DNA from: Desulfobacteraceae bacterium
GTDB lineage: Bacteria; Desulfobacterota; Desulfobacteria; Desulfobacterales; Desulfobacteraceae
NCBI GenBank assembly: GCA_016744295.1
Contig: JADGEQ010000003.1
Location: 175,180-239,179 of the forward strand
DNA: 64,000 nt
Reading direction: 5' to 3'
Notes under the pieces: generated by a model
Told to the model about the DNA's origin: nothing
The model's input: only the letters and a program-made list of their open reading frames with translations
Databases searched by the model: none
Made by a program: the position numbers and the translations under genes
In this document: positions 52,363 to 62,936 of the stretch, piece by piece
Layout of the letters: the number at the start of each line of letters is the position of its first letter
Numbering within the stretch: position 1 is the stretch's first letter

Positions 52363-52842
52363 ATGTTTCAAGAATTTGCAGCAGAATCGGTTGGCCGGCG
52401 AATCAATCTTTTGTTTCGCCTGTCCATGATGCATATTAGAGGTGAAATGAAAAAAATGGGGGTTGGACCCGGGGACTATGTCATTCTACCCATTCTATTC
52501 CTCCAGGACGGGTTGAGCCAGGATGAATTGTCCAAACAGATGCGGGTGGACAAATCCAATATAGCCCGGGCCGTGGCAAAGATGGAAAAGATGGGAATGG
52601 TGGAACGAAAGCCAGACCCCCATGAACACAGGATCAAAAGGGTATATCTTTGCCAAAAAGCCCTGGAGATGCAACCTGATTTTTTTAATGTATTAAAAGA
52701 GTGGCACTATATATTGGTCAAGGATATCGATCCTTGGGAACTGGATGTGATAAAAAGAGGTATGGACAGGATGATGAAAAATGCAGAAGACTCCCTCGGC
52801 CTGGAAGAATTAGACAACATATTCAATAGGAAAATCATATGA
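52363..52842 (+). CDS. MarR-family transcriptional regulator
   Basis: A 159-residue winged-helix regulator. The start is the ATG at 52363 with GAGGA 5 nt upstream; the longer frame beginning at 52294 would translate the operators and is rejected. The HTH is about residues 45-95 (LSQDELSKQMRVDKSNIAR, then the wing region KPDPHEHRIKRVYL). Two palindromes in the promoter point to autorepression, with relief by a small molecule exported by the pump. The stop overlaps the adaptor gene start as ATGA. Confidence 0.92.
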   Translation: MFQEFAAESVGRRINLLFRLSMMHIRGEMKKMGVGPGDYVILPILFLQDGLSQDELSKQMRVDKSNIARAVAKMEKMGMVERKPDPHEHRIKRVYLCQKALEMQPDFFNVLKEWHYILVKDIDPWELDVIKRGMDRMMKNAEDSLGLEELDNIFNRKII

Positions 52843-54194
52843 AACACCTGAAAAAACTTGTGATCCTTATCCCTGTGATCATCGGAGTAGGACTGTTCAT
52901 CCTCATGAAAACCAATAAAAAGCCACCAGTGCGGCTGGAAGACCAGGAACGGGTCCAGGCCGTCCGGGTTATCTCCCTCGAAAAGACAATCGTTATTCCC
53001 AGGAGTACCGGCTATGGATATGTCAGAGCAGACCGTACCTGGCAGGCCATTCCAGAGGTCAGCGGCCAGGTGGTCTTCATGGATGAACAGCTGAAAAAAG
53101 GGTATTTTATCCACAAGGGAGATCTGCTGCTGAAAATTGATACCAGGTCTTACGGGTTGGCTGAATCCAGGGGGGTGGCTGAGGTAATGGATCTGGATGC
53201 CCAGCTCAAACAATTGGAGCAATCAAAGAAAAACACGGAACACCTTCTGGTCATTGAGAAAAAAGCCCTGGTCATTGCCTCCCAGGAACTGGACCGGAAA
53301 CGAAAACTTTATGAAAAACAATATATCTCTGCCTCGGATATGGAAAAGGAGGAGACAAACTTTTTGGCCCGCCAGACCTTGGTGAACAATCTTGAAAATG
53401 CCCTGACACTGATTCCTACCCAGAAAAATGCCTTACTGGCCCGAAAAAAATCAGGGGAATCCTCTGTTGCGGAACGTCGTCTGGATGTGTCTAAAACCGA
53501 AATTCTCGCCCCTTTCAACGGCAGAATTTCTCGAGTAAATATTGAACAATTCCAATTTGCCCCGGCCGGTACCATTATGCTGGAGGCCGAAAGTATTGAC
53601 AGGGCGGAAATACCAGTTCAGCTGAGCCCCCGGGAATTTTTCAAACTGCTTCCCCGTGATCGCACCAAGGCATTCGGACAAATACCTGATATAGAAACCA
53701 TCCGCAGGGCCATCGGTATCACAGCCAGGGTCAGACTCCCCCTTTTGGAGGATCGGGTAATTGAATGGGAAGGGATGTTTTCCAGAACCGGAGAAGCCAT
53801 GGATCCTGCCACAGGCACCCTGACGTTTTTTGTCACGGTGGACAACCCCTATGGTAATCTGATTCCCGGCAAAAGACCTCCCCTGACCACCAATATGTAC
53901 GTGGGAGTCGAATTGTCCGGCCGTTCATTAAAAGACAGGTTTGTTATTCCCAGAAGTTCGGTCCATGGGAGCCATGTTTATGTCTGCACCACCAAAAATC
54001 GTCTGGAAATCAGACCCGTGAGAGTGGAACTGACTGTGGAGGATCTTGCTGTTCTGGCTGAAGGGTTCAGCGGAGGGGAAAAGATCATACTCACCGATCT
54101 GGTCCCGGCCGTGGAGGGGATGAAGCTTTTACCCGAGCTGGATAATGAAACGATGGAACAACTCAAACGCCGGGCCGCAGGGGAGAGAATCTGA
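52839..54194 (+). CDS. RND efflux periplasmic adaptor (HlyD/MFP family)
   Basis: A 451-residue membrane-fusion protein with an N-terminal anchor (about 8-25), a lipoyl half-motif (ILAPFNGRISRVNIE near residue 224), a long coiled-coil hairpin (about 115-215) and a beta-barrel domain (IPVQLSPREFFKLL near 252). It bridges the inner-membrane pump and an outer-membrane channel; no TolC-like gene is next to it. Overlaps marR and sits 1 nt from the pump start. Confidence 0.9.
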   Translation: MKHLKKLVILIPVIIGVGLFILMKTNKKPPVRLEDQERVQAVRVISLEKTIVIPRSTGYGYVRADRTWQAIPEVSGQVVFMDEQLKKGYFIHKGDLLLKIDTRSYGLAESRGVAEVMDLDAQLKQLEQSKKNTEHLLVIEKKALVIASQELDRKRKLYEKQYISASDMEKEETNFLARQTLVNNLENALTLIPTQKNALLARKKSGESSVAERRLDVSKTEILAPFNGRISRVNIEQFQFAPAGTIMLEAESIDRAEIPVQLSPREFFKLLPRDRTKAFGQIPDIETIRRAIGITARVRLPLLEDRVIEWEGMFSRTGEAMDPATGTLTFFVTVDNPYGNLIPGKRPPLTTNMYVGVELSGRSLKDRFVIPRSSVHGSHVYVCTTKNRLEIRPVRVELTVEDLAVLAEGFSGGEKIILTDLVPAVEGMKLLPELDNETMEQLKRRAAGERI

Positions 54195-54195
54195 T

Positions 54196-57100
54196 ATGAA
54201 TGCATTCAAGGGAATGGTCTCCTATCTGAGTGCCCATCCAACAGCCGCCAATCTGCTCATGGTGCTTTTTCTGGCCCTGGGTGCTATTTCCGCGGGGGAC
54301 CTGAAGCGGGAAACCTTTCCGGATTTCAGTGTAGATGCCATTGAGATAACCGCCATTTATCCCGGTGCCACGGCCGAGGATGTAGAAGGCTCCATCTGCC
54401 GCCGTATCGAAGATGCCGTTGACAGTGTCAGCTATATCGATGAGGTCAGGAGCACAGCCATGGAAAGCCACGCCAGGGTGGTGGTGGATATGGTGGAAAA
54501 CGGGGATATTATCCAGTTTTTAAACGACATCAAGACCGAAGTGGAAGCCATCAGCGATTTTCCGGATTCGGTGGAGGATGTGATTGTCAAACGGATCAAC
54601 CGAACGGACCAGGTGGTCTCCATTGCCGTAACCGGTCCCATGGACCCGGTCCATCTCAAGTTTTTCTGTGAAGATATTAAGAACAGACTCAAACAGATTG
54701 ACCTTATTTCCCAGGTGGAGGTAAAGGGCTTTTCCAGCCAGGAGTTTCTGATTGAGGTTCCTTTTTATGATATGATGCGTCTGGGATTGTCTGTCCTGGA
54801 TATTGAGGCGGCCGTATCCGCCCAGAACATAGATCTGCCCGCCGGCAGCCTGAAAACCCGGGATACAGATATCTTGATCCGGTTTACGGAAGAACGGAAA
54901 AGTGTTGCGGAACTGGGCGATCTTGTTGTGATTTCAAGTGCCACAGGGGCTGAGGTCCGGCTGGCCCAGATTGCAAAAATTACAGACCGGTTTGAGGATG
55001 AGGAGGATAAAATTATCTTCAACGGCAAGAGGGCGGGTATCCTCCAGATTAATAAAACCAAGACGGAAGATGCCCTGGATATAATGGATGCGGTCACCCG
55101 CTTTCTGGAAAAAGAACGGTCTCTATCACCGCCAGGGGTTTCGTTTGTTCTTACCCAGAATGTATCCAAAATTGTCCGGGACCGTCTTCAGATGCTGATA
55201 AAAAATGCCATCCAGGGGTTGATTCTGGTCTTTATCGCAATGGTGATTTTTTTCCCTTTAAAGTTTTCCTTCTGGGTGGTCATGGGGCTGCCTGTATCAT
55301 TTGCCCTGACGTTTTTTATCATGAAGCATCTCGGGTTATCCCTGAACATGCTCTCCATGGTGGGGCTTCTCATCGGGGTGGGTATTCTCATGGATGATGC
55401 CATCGTCATTGCCGAGAATGTGGCGGCCAATCTGGAAAAAGGAAAAAACGGATTTCAGGCCACGGTTGACGGTATCACCGAGGTGGCCCCGGGGGTGTTA
55501 TCTTCCTTTCTGACCACTCTCTTTGTCTTTGGAGCCCTTGCCCTGAGCATGGCAGGGGATATCGGCAAGGTTCTCTATGTGATTCCGGTGATCCTCATCC
55601 TTACCCTGTCCGTGAGTTTAGTGGAAGCATTTTGTATCCTGCCCAACCACCTTGCCCATGCCCTGGCCGCCAATGGAAAAACGATGAAATCAAATTGGCT
55701 CAGACAAAAGATAGAAGGGCTACTTTCCTGGGTCAGGGAAAAAATATTGGGCCGGATGGTGGACCTTGCCATTGATTATCGGTATCTTTTTATAGGAATT
55801 GTTCTTTTCATCTTCATTTTTTCCCTGTCAATGATTGCCGGAGGCGTCCTCAAAGTAAGGGCCTTTCCGGAGATTGACGGAGATGTAATCCAGGCCCGGG
55901 TTCTCTTTCCCCAGGGCACGCCCCTGGATCGTACAGCCTATTATGTGGACAAGCTGGTGGATGCGGCAGAGAAAATCAACCAGGATCTTTCCCCAAATCA
56001 GCCAGGAAAAGTCGACCTGGTGGAGCATATCTCTGTCCTCTACAATACCAATGCCGATGCCGGGGAGACAGGACCCCATGTGGCAACGGTCTCTTTGGAC
56101 CTTTTAAGTGCCGAAATCAGAACTGCTACCATGGACCAGATCATTCACCAATGGCGCTCTCTTACCGCAAATATGCCCGATGCCCTTGCCCTTGCCTTTA
56201 AAGAGCCGGCCATCGGACCCGGTGGGTTGCCCATTGAGATCCGCCTCAAGGGGGATGATCTGGATGAACTCAAGCAGGCCGCAACCCGGCTGATCAATTG
56301 GCTGTACCAGTACCAGGGCGTCTCGGATCTTTACGATGACCTAAGGCCGGGCAAGCCTGAAATTCAGGTTTCACTCAAACAGGGGGCCAAGTCCAAGGGA
56401 TTTACCGCCAGGATGGTTGCAAGTCAGCTTCGGGCGGCGTTCTATGGGAGTACGGCCAGTGAAATGATCATCAGGGATGAATCCTACGAAGTCAATCTGC
56501 AAATTGCCGATGCGGACCGGAACAGCATTGCCCGTCTTGAAAATTTTTATCTCATGAACCCCGAGGGGGAGCGGGTTCCGTTGACTGCGGTTGCCTCTGT
56601 CTCCCGGGGCAGGGGGTATGCCGGGATCAGGCGGGTGGAAGGTATCCGCACCGTTACTGTGACCGGAGATATGGATACAACCCTGGCCAATGCCTCGGAT
56701 GTCATTGCCGATACAAGGGTTCGGTTTTTGCCGGAACTGAAAAAAGAGTTTCCCGGAGTCCTGGTCGGGTTGGAAGGCCAGGCAAAGGAGATGAAGGCCT
56801 CCATGGGCGGGATGTTAAAAGCCCTTGGAATAGGCATTTTCGGGGTGTTCTGCCTATTGAGTTTTCAGTTTAAATCCTACCAGGAACCCCTGGTGGTAAT
56901 GGTCACCATTCCCTTTGCCTTTATCGGTGTGGTCTGGGGGCATATCTTCATGGGCCTTGATCTTGCCATGCCCAGCATCATGGGCTTTATCTCCCTGGCC
57001 GGTATTGTGGTCAATGACTCCATCCTTCTGGTCACCTTTGTCAAACAGCATACTGCCATGGGGGAGAGTGTTGTCCAGGCAGGGAAGCAGGCCGCTAGAA

Positions 57101-57333
57101 AACGGTTCCGGGCAGTTCTCCTGACGTCTGTTACCACCATAGCCGGGTTGCTGCCCCTGCTGGCGGAAAGATCTCTCCAGGCCCAGATACTGATACCCCT
57201 GGCCTGTTCCATTGTCTTTGGTCTCATGGTCTCCACAGTCCTGGTGCTGGTGGTGGTGCCCAGTCTCTATGCTATACTGGGAGATTTCAATCTGGTCCGC
57301 ATTGAAAAGAAGACTAAATCGGAAGCTTTATAA
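54196..57333 (+). CDS. RND-family efflux transporter permease
   Basis: A 1045-residue AcrB-type pump. The ATG at 54196 gives the normal N-terminal segment (SYLSAHPTAANLLMVLFLAL); the frame beginning at 54145 overlaps the adaptor gene. Two large periplasmic loops (about 35-330 and 555-860) alternate with twelve membrane helices; the proton-relay motif GILMDDAIVIAENV is near residue 405 and its mirror GIVVNDSILLV near 940. Drug, solvent or lipid-like substrate; not specified by sequence. Its last 20 nt overlap the convergent kinase gene. Confidence 0.93.
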   Translation: MNAFKGMVSYLSAHPTAANLLMVLFLALGAISAGDLKRETFPDFSVDAIEITAIYPGATAEDVEGSICRRIEDAVDSVSYIDEVRSTAMESHARVVVDMVENGDIIQFLNDIKTEVEAISDFPDSVEDVIVKRINRTDQVVSIAVTGPMDPVHLKFFCEDIKNRLKQIDLISQVEVKGFSSQEFLIEVPFYDMMRLGLSVLDIEAAVSAQNIDLPAGSLKTRDTDILIRFTEERKSVAELGDLVVISSATGAEVRLAQIAKITDRFEDEEDKIIFNGKRAGILQINKTKTEDALDIMDAVTRFLEKERSLSPPGVSFVLTQNVSKIVRDRLQMLIKNAIQGLILVFIAMVIFFPLKFSFWVVMGLPVSFALTFFIMKHLGLSLNMLSMVGLLIGVGILMDDAIVIAENVAANLEKGKNGFQATVDGITEVAPGVLSSFLTTLFVFGALALSMAGDIGKVLYVIPVILILTLSVSLVEAFCILPNHLAHALAANGKTMKSNWLRQKIEGLLSWVREKILGRMVDLAIDYRYLFIGIVLFIFIFSLSMIAGGVLKVRAFPEIDGDVIQARVLFPQGTPLDRTAYYVDKLVDAAEKINQDLSPNQPGKVDLVEHISVLYNTNADAGETGPHVATVSLDLLSAEIRTATMDQIIHQWRSLTANMPDALALAFKEPAIGPGGLPIEIRLKGDDLDELKQAATRLINWLYQYQGVSDLYDDLRPGKPEIQVSLKQGAKSKGFTARMVASQLRAAFYGSTASEMIIRDESYEVNLQIADADRNSIARLENFYLMNPEGERVPLTAVASVSRGRGYAGIRRVEGIRTVTVTGDMDTTLANASDVIADTRVRFLPELKKEFPGVLVGLEGQAKEMKASMGGMLKALGIGIFGVFCLLSFQFKSYQEPLVVMVTIPFAFIGVVWGHIFMGLDLAMPSIMGFISLAGIVVNDSILLVTFVKQHTAMGESVVQAGKQAARKRFRAVLLTSVTTIAGLLPLLAERSLQAQILIPLACSIVFGLMVSTVLVLVVVPSLYAILGDFNLVRIEKKTKSEAL

Positions 57334-59512
57334 TAAAGGCCGTCTCTTTTCCGGGGGTGGATTCCACAACCAGTTCCCCATTATGATTTTCCTTGATGAT
57401 GAAATAGGAAACCGACAGGCCAAGACCGGTTCCAACCCCCACCTCCTTGGTGGTGAAAAAGGGTTCGAAGATCCGTTTCCGGATATTTTCCGGGATACAG
57501 GGCCCATTGTTGCTGATTTCAACAGCTGCCATATTCTGCTCCAAAAAATAACGGATCACAAACCGGGGAGATGAAACCTTGGCATCGGACATGGCCTCGG
57601 CTCCATTTTTTAAGATATTAAAGAACACCTGTTGAATTTTGGTTTTTTCACAGGGAACCGGCGGAAGATCATTCTCAATTTTTCGAATAATTTCCACCGA
57701 GCGGATATCATACTGGTTTTTCAGGGTAAAATCATTTTGCACAAGGTCCAGGGTGGATTCGACCATCTCATGGAGATAATGACTGGATCGCCTGCTGTCA
57801 CTTTTCCGGCTGAATGACAGCATGTTTTCAACAATTTTTGCCGCCCTCCTCCCCACGGAGGCTATCTGGTCCATCATATAGAAGATTCCCCGTTCCTCCA
57901 GATAACCCTTGAGCAAATCCAGATCGACCCCATGTTTTTCGGCTGCTTCAATATTGGCGGGCAAGGGTTTGGACAATCGATTCTTTATAACCTGGGCGGT
58001 CTGGAGGATCCCGGCAAGGGGATTGTTGATCTCATGGGCCATACCCGCGGCCAGGCCGCCCACGGAAATCATTTTCTCCGACTGAACCATCACCTCTTCA
58101 ATTTTGATCCGTTCACTGATGTCTGTATAATTGACCACCAGGCAGGTTTGTTTTCCCTCTTTGTCACGGTACAGGGCGGAGTTGATGCTGACATCCAGAA
58201 GCTCTTTTGTCTTTGTGTAACGCTGGCTAATAAAGTCAAATTTTCCGTGGGGATGGGCATAGGTCCTGCTGATAGCATCCCTGGTTGACTGTTTGTCTTT
58301 TTCCGGAATAAAATCAAGGGGTTTTCCGATCAGTTCTTCCCGCTCCCACCCAAAGACCCGGGTAAACGCAAGATTAACATAGGTCACTTCCCCTTTTTCC
58401 GAATAATAAACAATGGGGGTAGGAGAGGCTTCCAGCATTGTTCTGTGACGTTTTTCGCTTTCCCGAATGGCTGTTTCCGCAAGTTGCTGCTCGGTAATAT
58501 CCCTTAAAAAAATCACCCAGCCGCTCTGTTTTTCCTTGGGGGTCAACAAAGGGGATATCCTTAAATACCATTGCCTGGAAATCCCTTTGATTTCCAGAGC
58601 CACCTCAATCTCAATTGCTTTGTTTTTCCGGTGTGCGGAAACGATATTGTAAAGACCGGGAAACATCTCTTTGGCCGTTTCTTGGCCCGATGCAAAGATC
58701 TTAATCCCAAAGGTTTTTGAACAGGCCTTGTTGATCTTCATCACCCTGTCATTCATATCCATGACAATCACCGGGTCCCCCATGCCGTCTATTACAGCCT
58801 CATGGGCCATGGGAATAAGATTTAAAAGCTGATACCGGAAAAGGCCCCAGGCAAACAACATCCCGGTGATCATAAAAGAGAACGGGGTAAGATCTATGTT
58901 CCGGAGCACCTGAAAACCAAACAGGTACAGCATATTGCACAGCCAGGGGACCATGATTCCGTATAGAATAAGGGTCAATTGTTTTCGATAAATACCCTTG
59001 GAAAAAACAAACTTTTTGATCAGAATCAGGGTGGCCCAGAGAATCAGTCCATAGGAAAAGACCACATATACCCAAAAACCAAGAGCCCGCTTAAAGATAA
59101 TCCCCTGGATGATAAAATTTGATTCCAGAGAGGCCTGCTCCCACATCAAATGATGGAACCCATTGGTCAGGGCAAGAAAAAAGATCACCACCGGAATCAT
59201 TAAAAGAAAAAAATTGATGCACCTGTTCTGGCAATAGGTTTTTTCGCTAATGGTGCAAACAAATCTAAAAAACATCACCCCCAACCAGGAACAGCCGGCA
59301 TATTCAAACCTGACCCACCAGAGTTTCAATGAAAGATCCGGGCTTAAAAATTCCATACCATATCCCAGGGACCAGATAAAAACACTTGCCATCATCAGCA
59401 TGAGTTGACGGGCACCGATTTTGTCCCTGTAATGGGCCAGATAAATTGCAATGCCGGCGCAGATCATCCCGGAAACCAGTGAGAGAAAACCAAATAATAT
59501 GGTCCAGTTCAT
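57314..59512 (-). CDS. 7TM sensor histidine kinase with two PAS domains
   Basis: A 732-residue membrane kinase: seven N-terminal hydrophobic segments (about 5-215, histidine-kinase 7TM type), PAS (225-330), PAS (345-470), HisKA with [13 protein letters not shown] (His near 500) and an intact ATPase domain ([18 protein letters not shown]). From the end of the PAS region onward it is strikingly like the broken kinase at 17020-19576 (shared [17 protein letters not shown] and FEPFFTTK). No response regulator lies beside it, so its partner is encoded elsewhere. It converges on the RND pump gene. Confidence 0.92.
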   Translation of the reverse strand: MNWTILFGFLSLVSGMICAGIAIYLAHYRDKIGARQLMLMMASVFIWSLGYGMEFLSPDLSLKLWWVRFEYAGCSWLGVMFFRFVCTISEKTYCQNRCINFFLLMIPVVIFFLALTNGFHHLMWEQASLESNFIIQGIIFKRALGFWVYVVFSYGLILWATLILIKKFVFSKGIYRKQLTLILYGIMVPWLCNMLYLFGFQVLRNIDLTPFSFMITGMLFAWGLFRYQLLNLIPMAHEAVIDGMGDPVIVMDMNDRVMKINKACSKTFGIKIFASGQETAKEMFPGLYNIVSAHRKNKAIEIEVALEIKGISRQWYLRISPLLTPKEKQSGWVIFLRDITEQQLAETAIRESEKRHRTMLEASPTPIVYYSEKGEVTYVNLAFTRVFGWEREELIGKPLDFIPEKDKQSTRDAISRTYAHPHGKFDFISQRYTKTKELLDVSINSALYRDKEGKQTCLVVNYTDISERIKIEEVMVQSEKMISVGGLAAGMAHEINNPLAGILQTAQVIKNRLSKPLPANIEAAEKHGVDLDLLKGYLEERGIFYMMDQIASVGRRAAKIVENMLSFSRKSDSRRSSHYLHEMVESTLDLVQNDFTLKNQYDIRSVEIIRKIENDLPPVPCEKTKIQQVFFNILKNGAEAMSDAKVSSPRFVIRYFLEQNMAAVEISNNGPCIPENIRKRIFEPFFTTKEVGVGTGLGLSVSYFIIKENHNGELVVESTPGKETAFIIKLPI

Positions 59513-59701
59513 ATTTTGTATCCTACAATAGATCGGTGCTTATTCAAAACGATATCTATAACTGAAATATTACCGTTTTTCCAGCAGAAACAACTGAAGT
59601 TCATCATTAGTCGGATCGCACCATTGGAATGACAGACTATCGTTTATCTATATCATATTCCATAACGCCCCTGTTTGAAAATTGTGGCTTCATTTGCGGG
59701 C

Positions 59702-60547
59702 CTAAAGCGTTTTTAATGCCTTGGTTTCCAGAGCAATCTCTAACTCGGCCAGGGCAATTTCGGAAAGGTTGAAGATATTGGCTTCAGAGCTGGTAACCAA
59801 TACGATTGAAGGATCCTTATTGATACCAATCCCGATTTTTTTGCAGGCCAGATCCGCCAGTCTTGTGGCAAGAAGAAGTATGTTATCTTCATCAATATCA
59901 TCATTGTGATGATCCCGGCAGACAATACAATATTCTTCAGGCAGATTCCAATGGGTCATTAATTCAAATCCGTATTCTGTATGAAGAACGCTTAAAAACT
60001 CTCTTTTTGCCGTAATACTAAGTTTCGATTTCTGCCCCCTCATGCCCTGTAGAACTTCAAAGGCCTTGAGAACCAAAAGCTTGCCAATATCATGCATCAA
60101 GCCGCTCAGGAAAGCCTTGTTGGCAAGCTCCGGGTATCCGCATCTTTGGGCAATCCATTGGCTGCCGGTGGCAGTGGCAACAGAATGCTTCCACATGGCC
60201 ATCATATACTGCTGGGAAAATTTATCTTTGGAATTATAGTTTATCGACTGGGTGGCCAGCATGACGCAATTTGCCAGCTCTGTCAGACCAAGTCTTGTTG
60301 CAGCTTCTTTAATTGTGGTAACCCTGCTGATTCCCTTGTAAAAAGCTGAATTTGCCCTTGCGATCACATCTGCTGCCAGGGATTGGTCCTTTTTAATAAA
60401 ACAGATCACCTTATCAACATCCGGGTCATTGCTTTTTAAAAATTCCTGCTGGATCTTCATGGCAATTTTACTGAAAACAGGGAGATCTTTTTTGTTTTTA
60501 CTAATTATCTGACGGACAAGATCATCTATGGAAATCAAATTATTCAT
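59702..60547 (-). CDS. HDOD-domain protein
   Basis: A 281-residue HDOD protein. The domain covers about residues 18-215: LPVFSKIAMKIQQEFLKSN at the N-terminus, and the remnant HD-like MHDIGKLLVLKA near 150. HDOD proteins lack confirmed hydrolase activity and often act in motility and cyclic di-GMP signalling. It starts 3 nt after the end of the ATPase gene, so it belongs to a PilZ-ATPase-HDOD operon. Confidence 0.88.
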   Translation of the reverse strand: MNNLISIDDLVRQIISKNKKDLPVFSKIAMKIQQEFLKSNDPDVDKVICFIKKDQSLAADVIARANSAFYKGISRVTTIKEAATRLGLTELANCVMLATQSINYNSKDKFSQQYMMAMWKHSVATATGSQWIAQRCGYPELANKAFLSGLMHDIGKLLVLKAFEVLQGMRGQKSKLSITAKREFLSVLHTEYGFELMTHWNLPEEYCIVCRDHHNDDIDEDNILLLATRLADLACKKIGIGINKDPSIVLVTSSEANIFNLSEIALAELEIALETKALKTL

Positions 60548-60550
60548 ATT

Positions 60551-62443
60551 CTAAGCTCCAACAATTTTTCGAATCACAGAAAGGGGCCTTGGCTTGCTTA
60601 CACGGGGCAATGCCCTTAATACCTCCTCAAGGGTTGTTAAACCGATTGCTGCCTTTACAAGACCATCTTCAAACAAGGTGATAAGCCCTGAATGTTTAAG
60701 GCTGATCTGCCTCAACTCATGGGTGGTTTTCTTGGCAAGAACCGCCTCTCTGATCATCTCTTCGGGTATCAGCATTTCAATGATGGCGATTCTTCCCCTA
60801 TAACCGGTATGTTTACATTTTTTGCACCCTTTGCCCTTTAAAAATTTGGCCTCTGCCATTTCTGAATGGGAGGTCCCCAGGCGTCTTAACTCTGTCAGAT
60901 CCGGATGATAGGGCGCAGAGCACTCATCACATACCCTTCGTAAAAGCCTTTGAGCAATAACGCATACAACGGTTGATGCGACCAGGAAAGGCTCAATATT
61001 CATATTTAATAACCGCACCAAAGCCCCAATACTATCTTCCGTATGAAATGTGGTCAATACCTTATGGCCTGTTAAAGCCGTCTGGATACAGGTCTGGGCA
61101 GAAAAAACATCCCGAATTTCTCCGATTACAACCACATCCGGGTCCTGGCGAACAATATGTTTAAGGGTCTCTTCAAAGGTACGGCCAATATCTGTTTTAA
61201 TCGAACATTGGGCAATCCCGTTAATTTTATACTCCACTGGATCTTCAGCCGTGATGATCGTAATATCAGGTTTGTTGATATGATTTATGCAACTGTACAC
61301 CGTGGAGGATTTTCCGGATCCGGTCGGGCCGGTTACCAGCAAAACCCCCGAGGGAAGGGATAAAATTTCATCCTTAAATCGGTTCAACACATTTGGCAGC
61401 ATTCCGATTTCATCAATTCCCAACAGTTGCTCCTGGGTTTTCAGCAGACGCATGACAATATTATCACCATAAACCGTGACAAAAAAAGACATTCGAAGAT
61501 CAAATTTGATCCCATTGTGTTCAAAAAGAAGTCTGCCATCCTGGTGCCGTCTTTTTTCAGCAATATCAGCACCGCACATGATCTTAAACCGGCTGGCCAG
61601 TTTTGCATGGAGGCTGGAAGGATAATCCCTGAAATGAACCATGACCCCGTCCTGGCGGAACCTGACCCTTACCCTGTCTTCAAGGGGTTCCACATGGATA
61701 TCACTGGCATCCAGGTGATAGGCATTCTCAATAATATAATTGGCAACATCCATAACATTGAATTTGGACGGACCTCTTTCTTCTTCGGTTTCCCTGCTGG
61801 ATTTAAGATGGTGCAGTTTCTCTTCCAGCTGACTTTTTCGGATAATCCCCTTTTCAATATTATTCCCAAAAATTGTTTTTGCCTGCTGGATGCTATGGGG
61901 GTCAAGGGGATCGGAAAAAGCAATCTGAACAGCACCCTTATCTATTCTTTTTATGGGTAGGAAATGAAATTTTTTATACAGCTCAAGGTTTCCCTGGTCA
62001 ATAAGTTCAGAATCAGGATCCTGTGTAACAATTTCTATGATGGGGATGTCCAGTTGTATAGAGATGATCTCGGTAAGATTATCGTCGGAGATATAATGAT
62101 GATCAATCAAAATATCCCCAATTTTAATCTCTTCTTTGGTATTTTTCTGGATGATTAACGCACTCTCAAGATCCTCATGGGACAAATATCCCAAACCATT
62201 TAAAAGATCTCCAATGCGCAGACTTCCCTGGTGTTTTTTCAAAATTTTGCGAATATCTTCATCTTGGAGATAACCCAATTCCTTAATAACATCCAGGTGG
62301 GCGCGCTTTGTCTGAAGTTTTTGGGTCACCTTGTATGAATAAACAGCTTTTTCTTTTTGGAGCAGGCCCTCGTCAACCAAAAGCTGAACAATCGTATTAA
62401 ATTTAATTTCTTTGGTTTCTCTATCCACTTTACAAGATTCCAA
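60551..62443 (-). CDS. GspE/PilB-type secretion or pilus assembly ATPase with MshEN-like N-terminus
   Basis: A 630-residue hexameric assembly ATPase. The core has Walker A GPTGSGKSSTVYS near residue 375, the Asp box TAEDPVEYKI near 410, Walker B DVVVIGEIRD near 435 and the zinc tetracysteine site CDEC and CKKC near 510-555. The N-terminal third has two consecutive MshEN-type units, IGDLLNGLGYLSHEDLESAL and IGDILIDHHYISDDNL, about 29 residues apart; in MshE such tandem units bind cyclic di-GMP. No pilin, secretin or platform genes are nearby, so its apparatus is unknown. Operon with the PilZ gene upstream and the HDOD gene downstream. Confidence 0.9.
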   Translation of the reverse strand: MESCKVDRETKEIKFNTIVQLLVDEGLLQKEKAVYSYKVTQKLQTKRAHLDVIKELGYLQDEDIRKILKKHQGSLRIGDLLNGLGYLSHEDLESALIIQKNTKEEIKIGDILIDHHYISDDNLTEIISIQLDIPIIEIVTQDPDSELIDQGNLELYKKFHFLPIKRIDKGAVQIAFSDPLDPHSIQQAKTIFGNNIEKGIIRKSQLEEKLHHLKSSRETEEERGPSKFNVMDVANYIIENAYHLDASDIHVEPLEDRVRVRFRQDGVMVHFRDYPSSLHAKLASRFKIMCGADIAEKRRHQDGRLLFEHNGIKFDLRMSFFVTVYGDNIVMRLLKTQEQLLGIDEIGMLPNVLNRFKDEILSLPSGVLLVTGPTGSGKSSTVYSCINHINKPDITIITAEDPVEYKINGIAQCSIKTDIGRTFEETLKHIVRQDPDVVVIGEIRDVFSAQTCIQTALTGHKVLTTFHTEDSIGALVRLLNMNIEPFLVASTVVCVIAQRLLRRVCDECSAPYHPDLTELRRLGTSHSEMAEAKFLKGKGCKKCKHTGYRGRIAIIEMLIPEEMIREAVLAKKTTHELRQISLKHSGLITLFEDGLVKAAIGLTTLEEVLRALPRVSKPRPLSVIRKIVGA

Positions 62444-62468
62444 TCATTTGTTTATATTAACCCTGTCA

Positions 62469-62936
62469 TCAACTAAAATGAAACAGCAAATAGGGGCCTA
62501 ATTTATCATAGTGATCGGAAGATTCAAATTGAACGCCTATTTCTCCGGAAGATATGGTCCTTACGATTACCCCTTTGTAAATTGCTGATTGCTCTAAATC
62601 ATCCAGTATAAATTCAACAAAAATCTTTTCACCAACCTTCAGTTCAAGTTTGTCGATACATTTTATTTTTAAGCCAAACCTTGAAATATCAACCACAAGG
62701 ATGGCGATTTTTTTTAAATCTCTTACTATATTGCCTTTCAAGGAGACTCTTTCCCTTACACATTGACGTCTTTCAAGAATCACAGAGGATTTATGCTTAC
62801 AGGTGCAGGTGTATTTTAATTTAATTTCTTTATCCGCCTGAGTAAACTTGGAAACATCCATTTGCCGGATCTTCTGACATTCAGGGCAGGTAAATGTGGC
62901 CATTTTATTTTTATTCACAAAGGCTTTTTGAACCAT
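62469..62936 (-). CDS. PilZ-domain protein with N-terminal zinc ribbon-like motif
   Basis: A 155-residue protein. Residues 15-55 carry CPEC and CTCKH, a possible zinc ribbon. Residues 55-150 are a PilZ domain with the cyclic di-GMP motifs RRQCVRER near 58 and DISRFGLKIK near 85 (RxxxR and DxSxxG). It is the first gene of the operon with the assembly ATPase, which suggests direct coupling of cyclic di-GMP level to the ATPase. Confidence 0.85.
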   Translation of the reverse strand: MVQKAFVNKNKMATFTCPECQKIRQMDVSKFTQADKEIKLKYTCTCKHKSSVILERRQCVRERVSLKGNIVRDLKKIAILVVDISRFGLKIKCIDKLELKVGEKIFVEFILDDLEQSAIYKGVIVRTISSGEIGVQFESSDHYDKLGPYLLFHFS

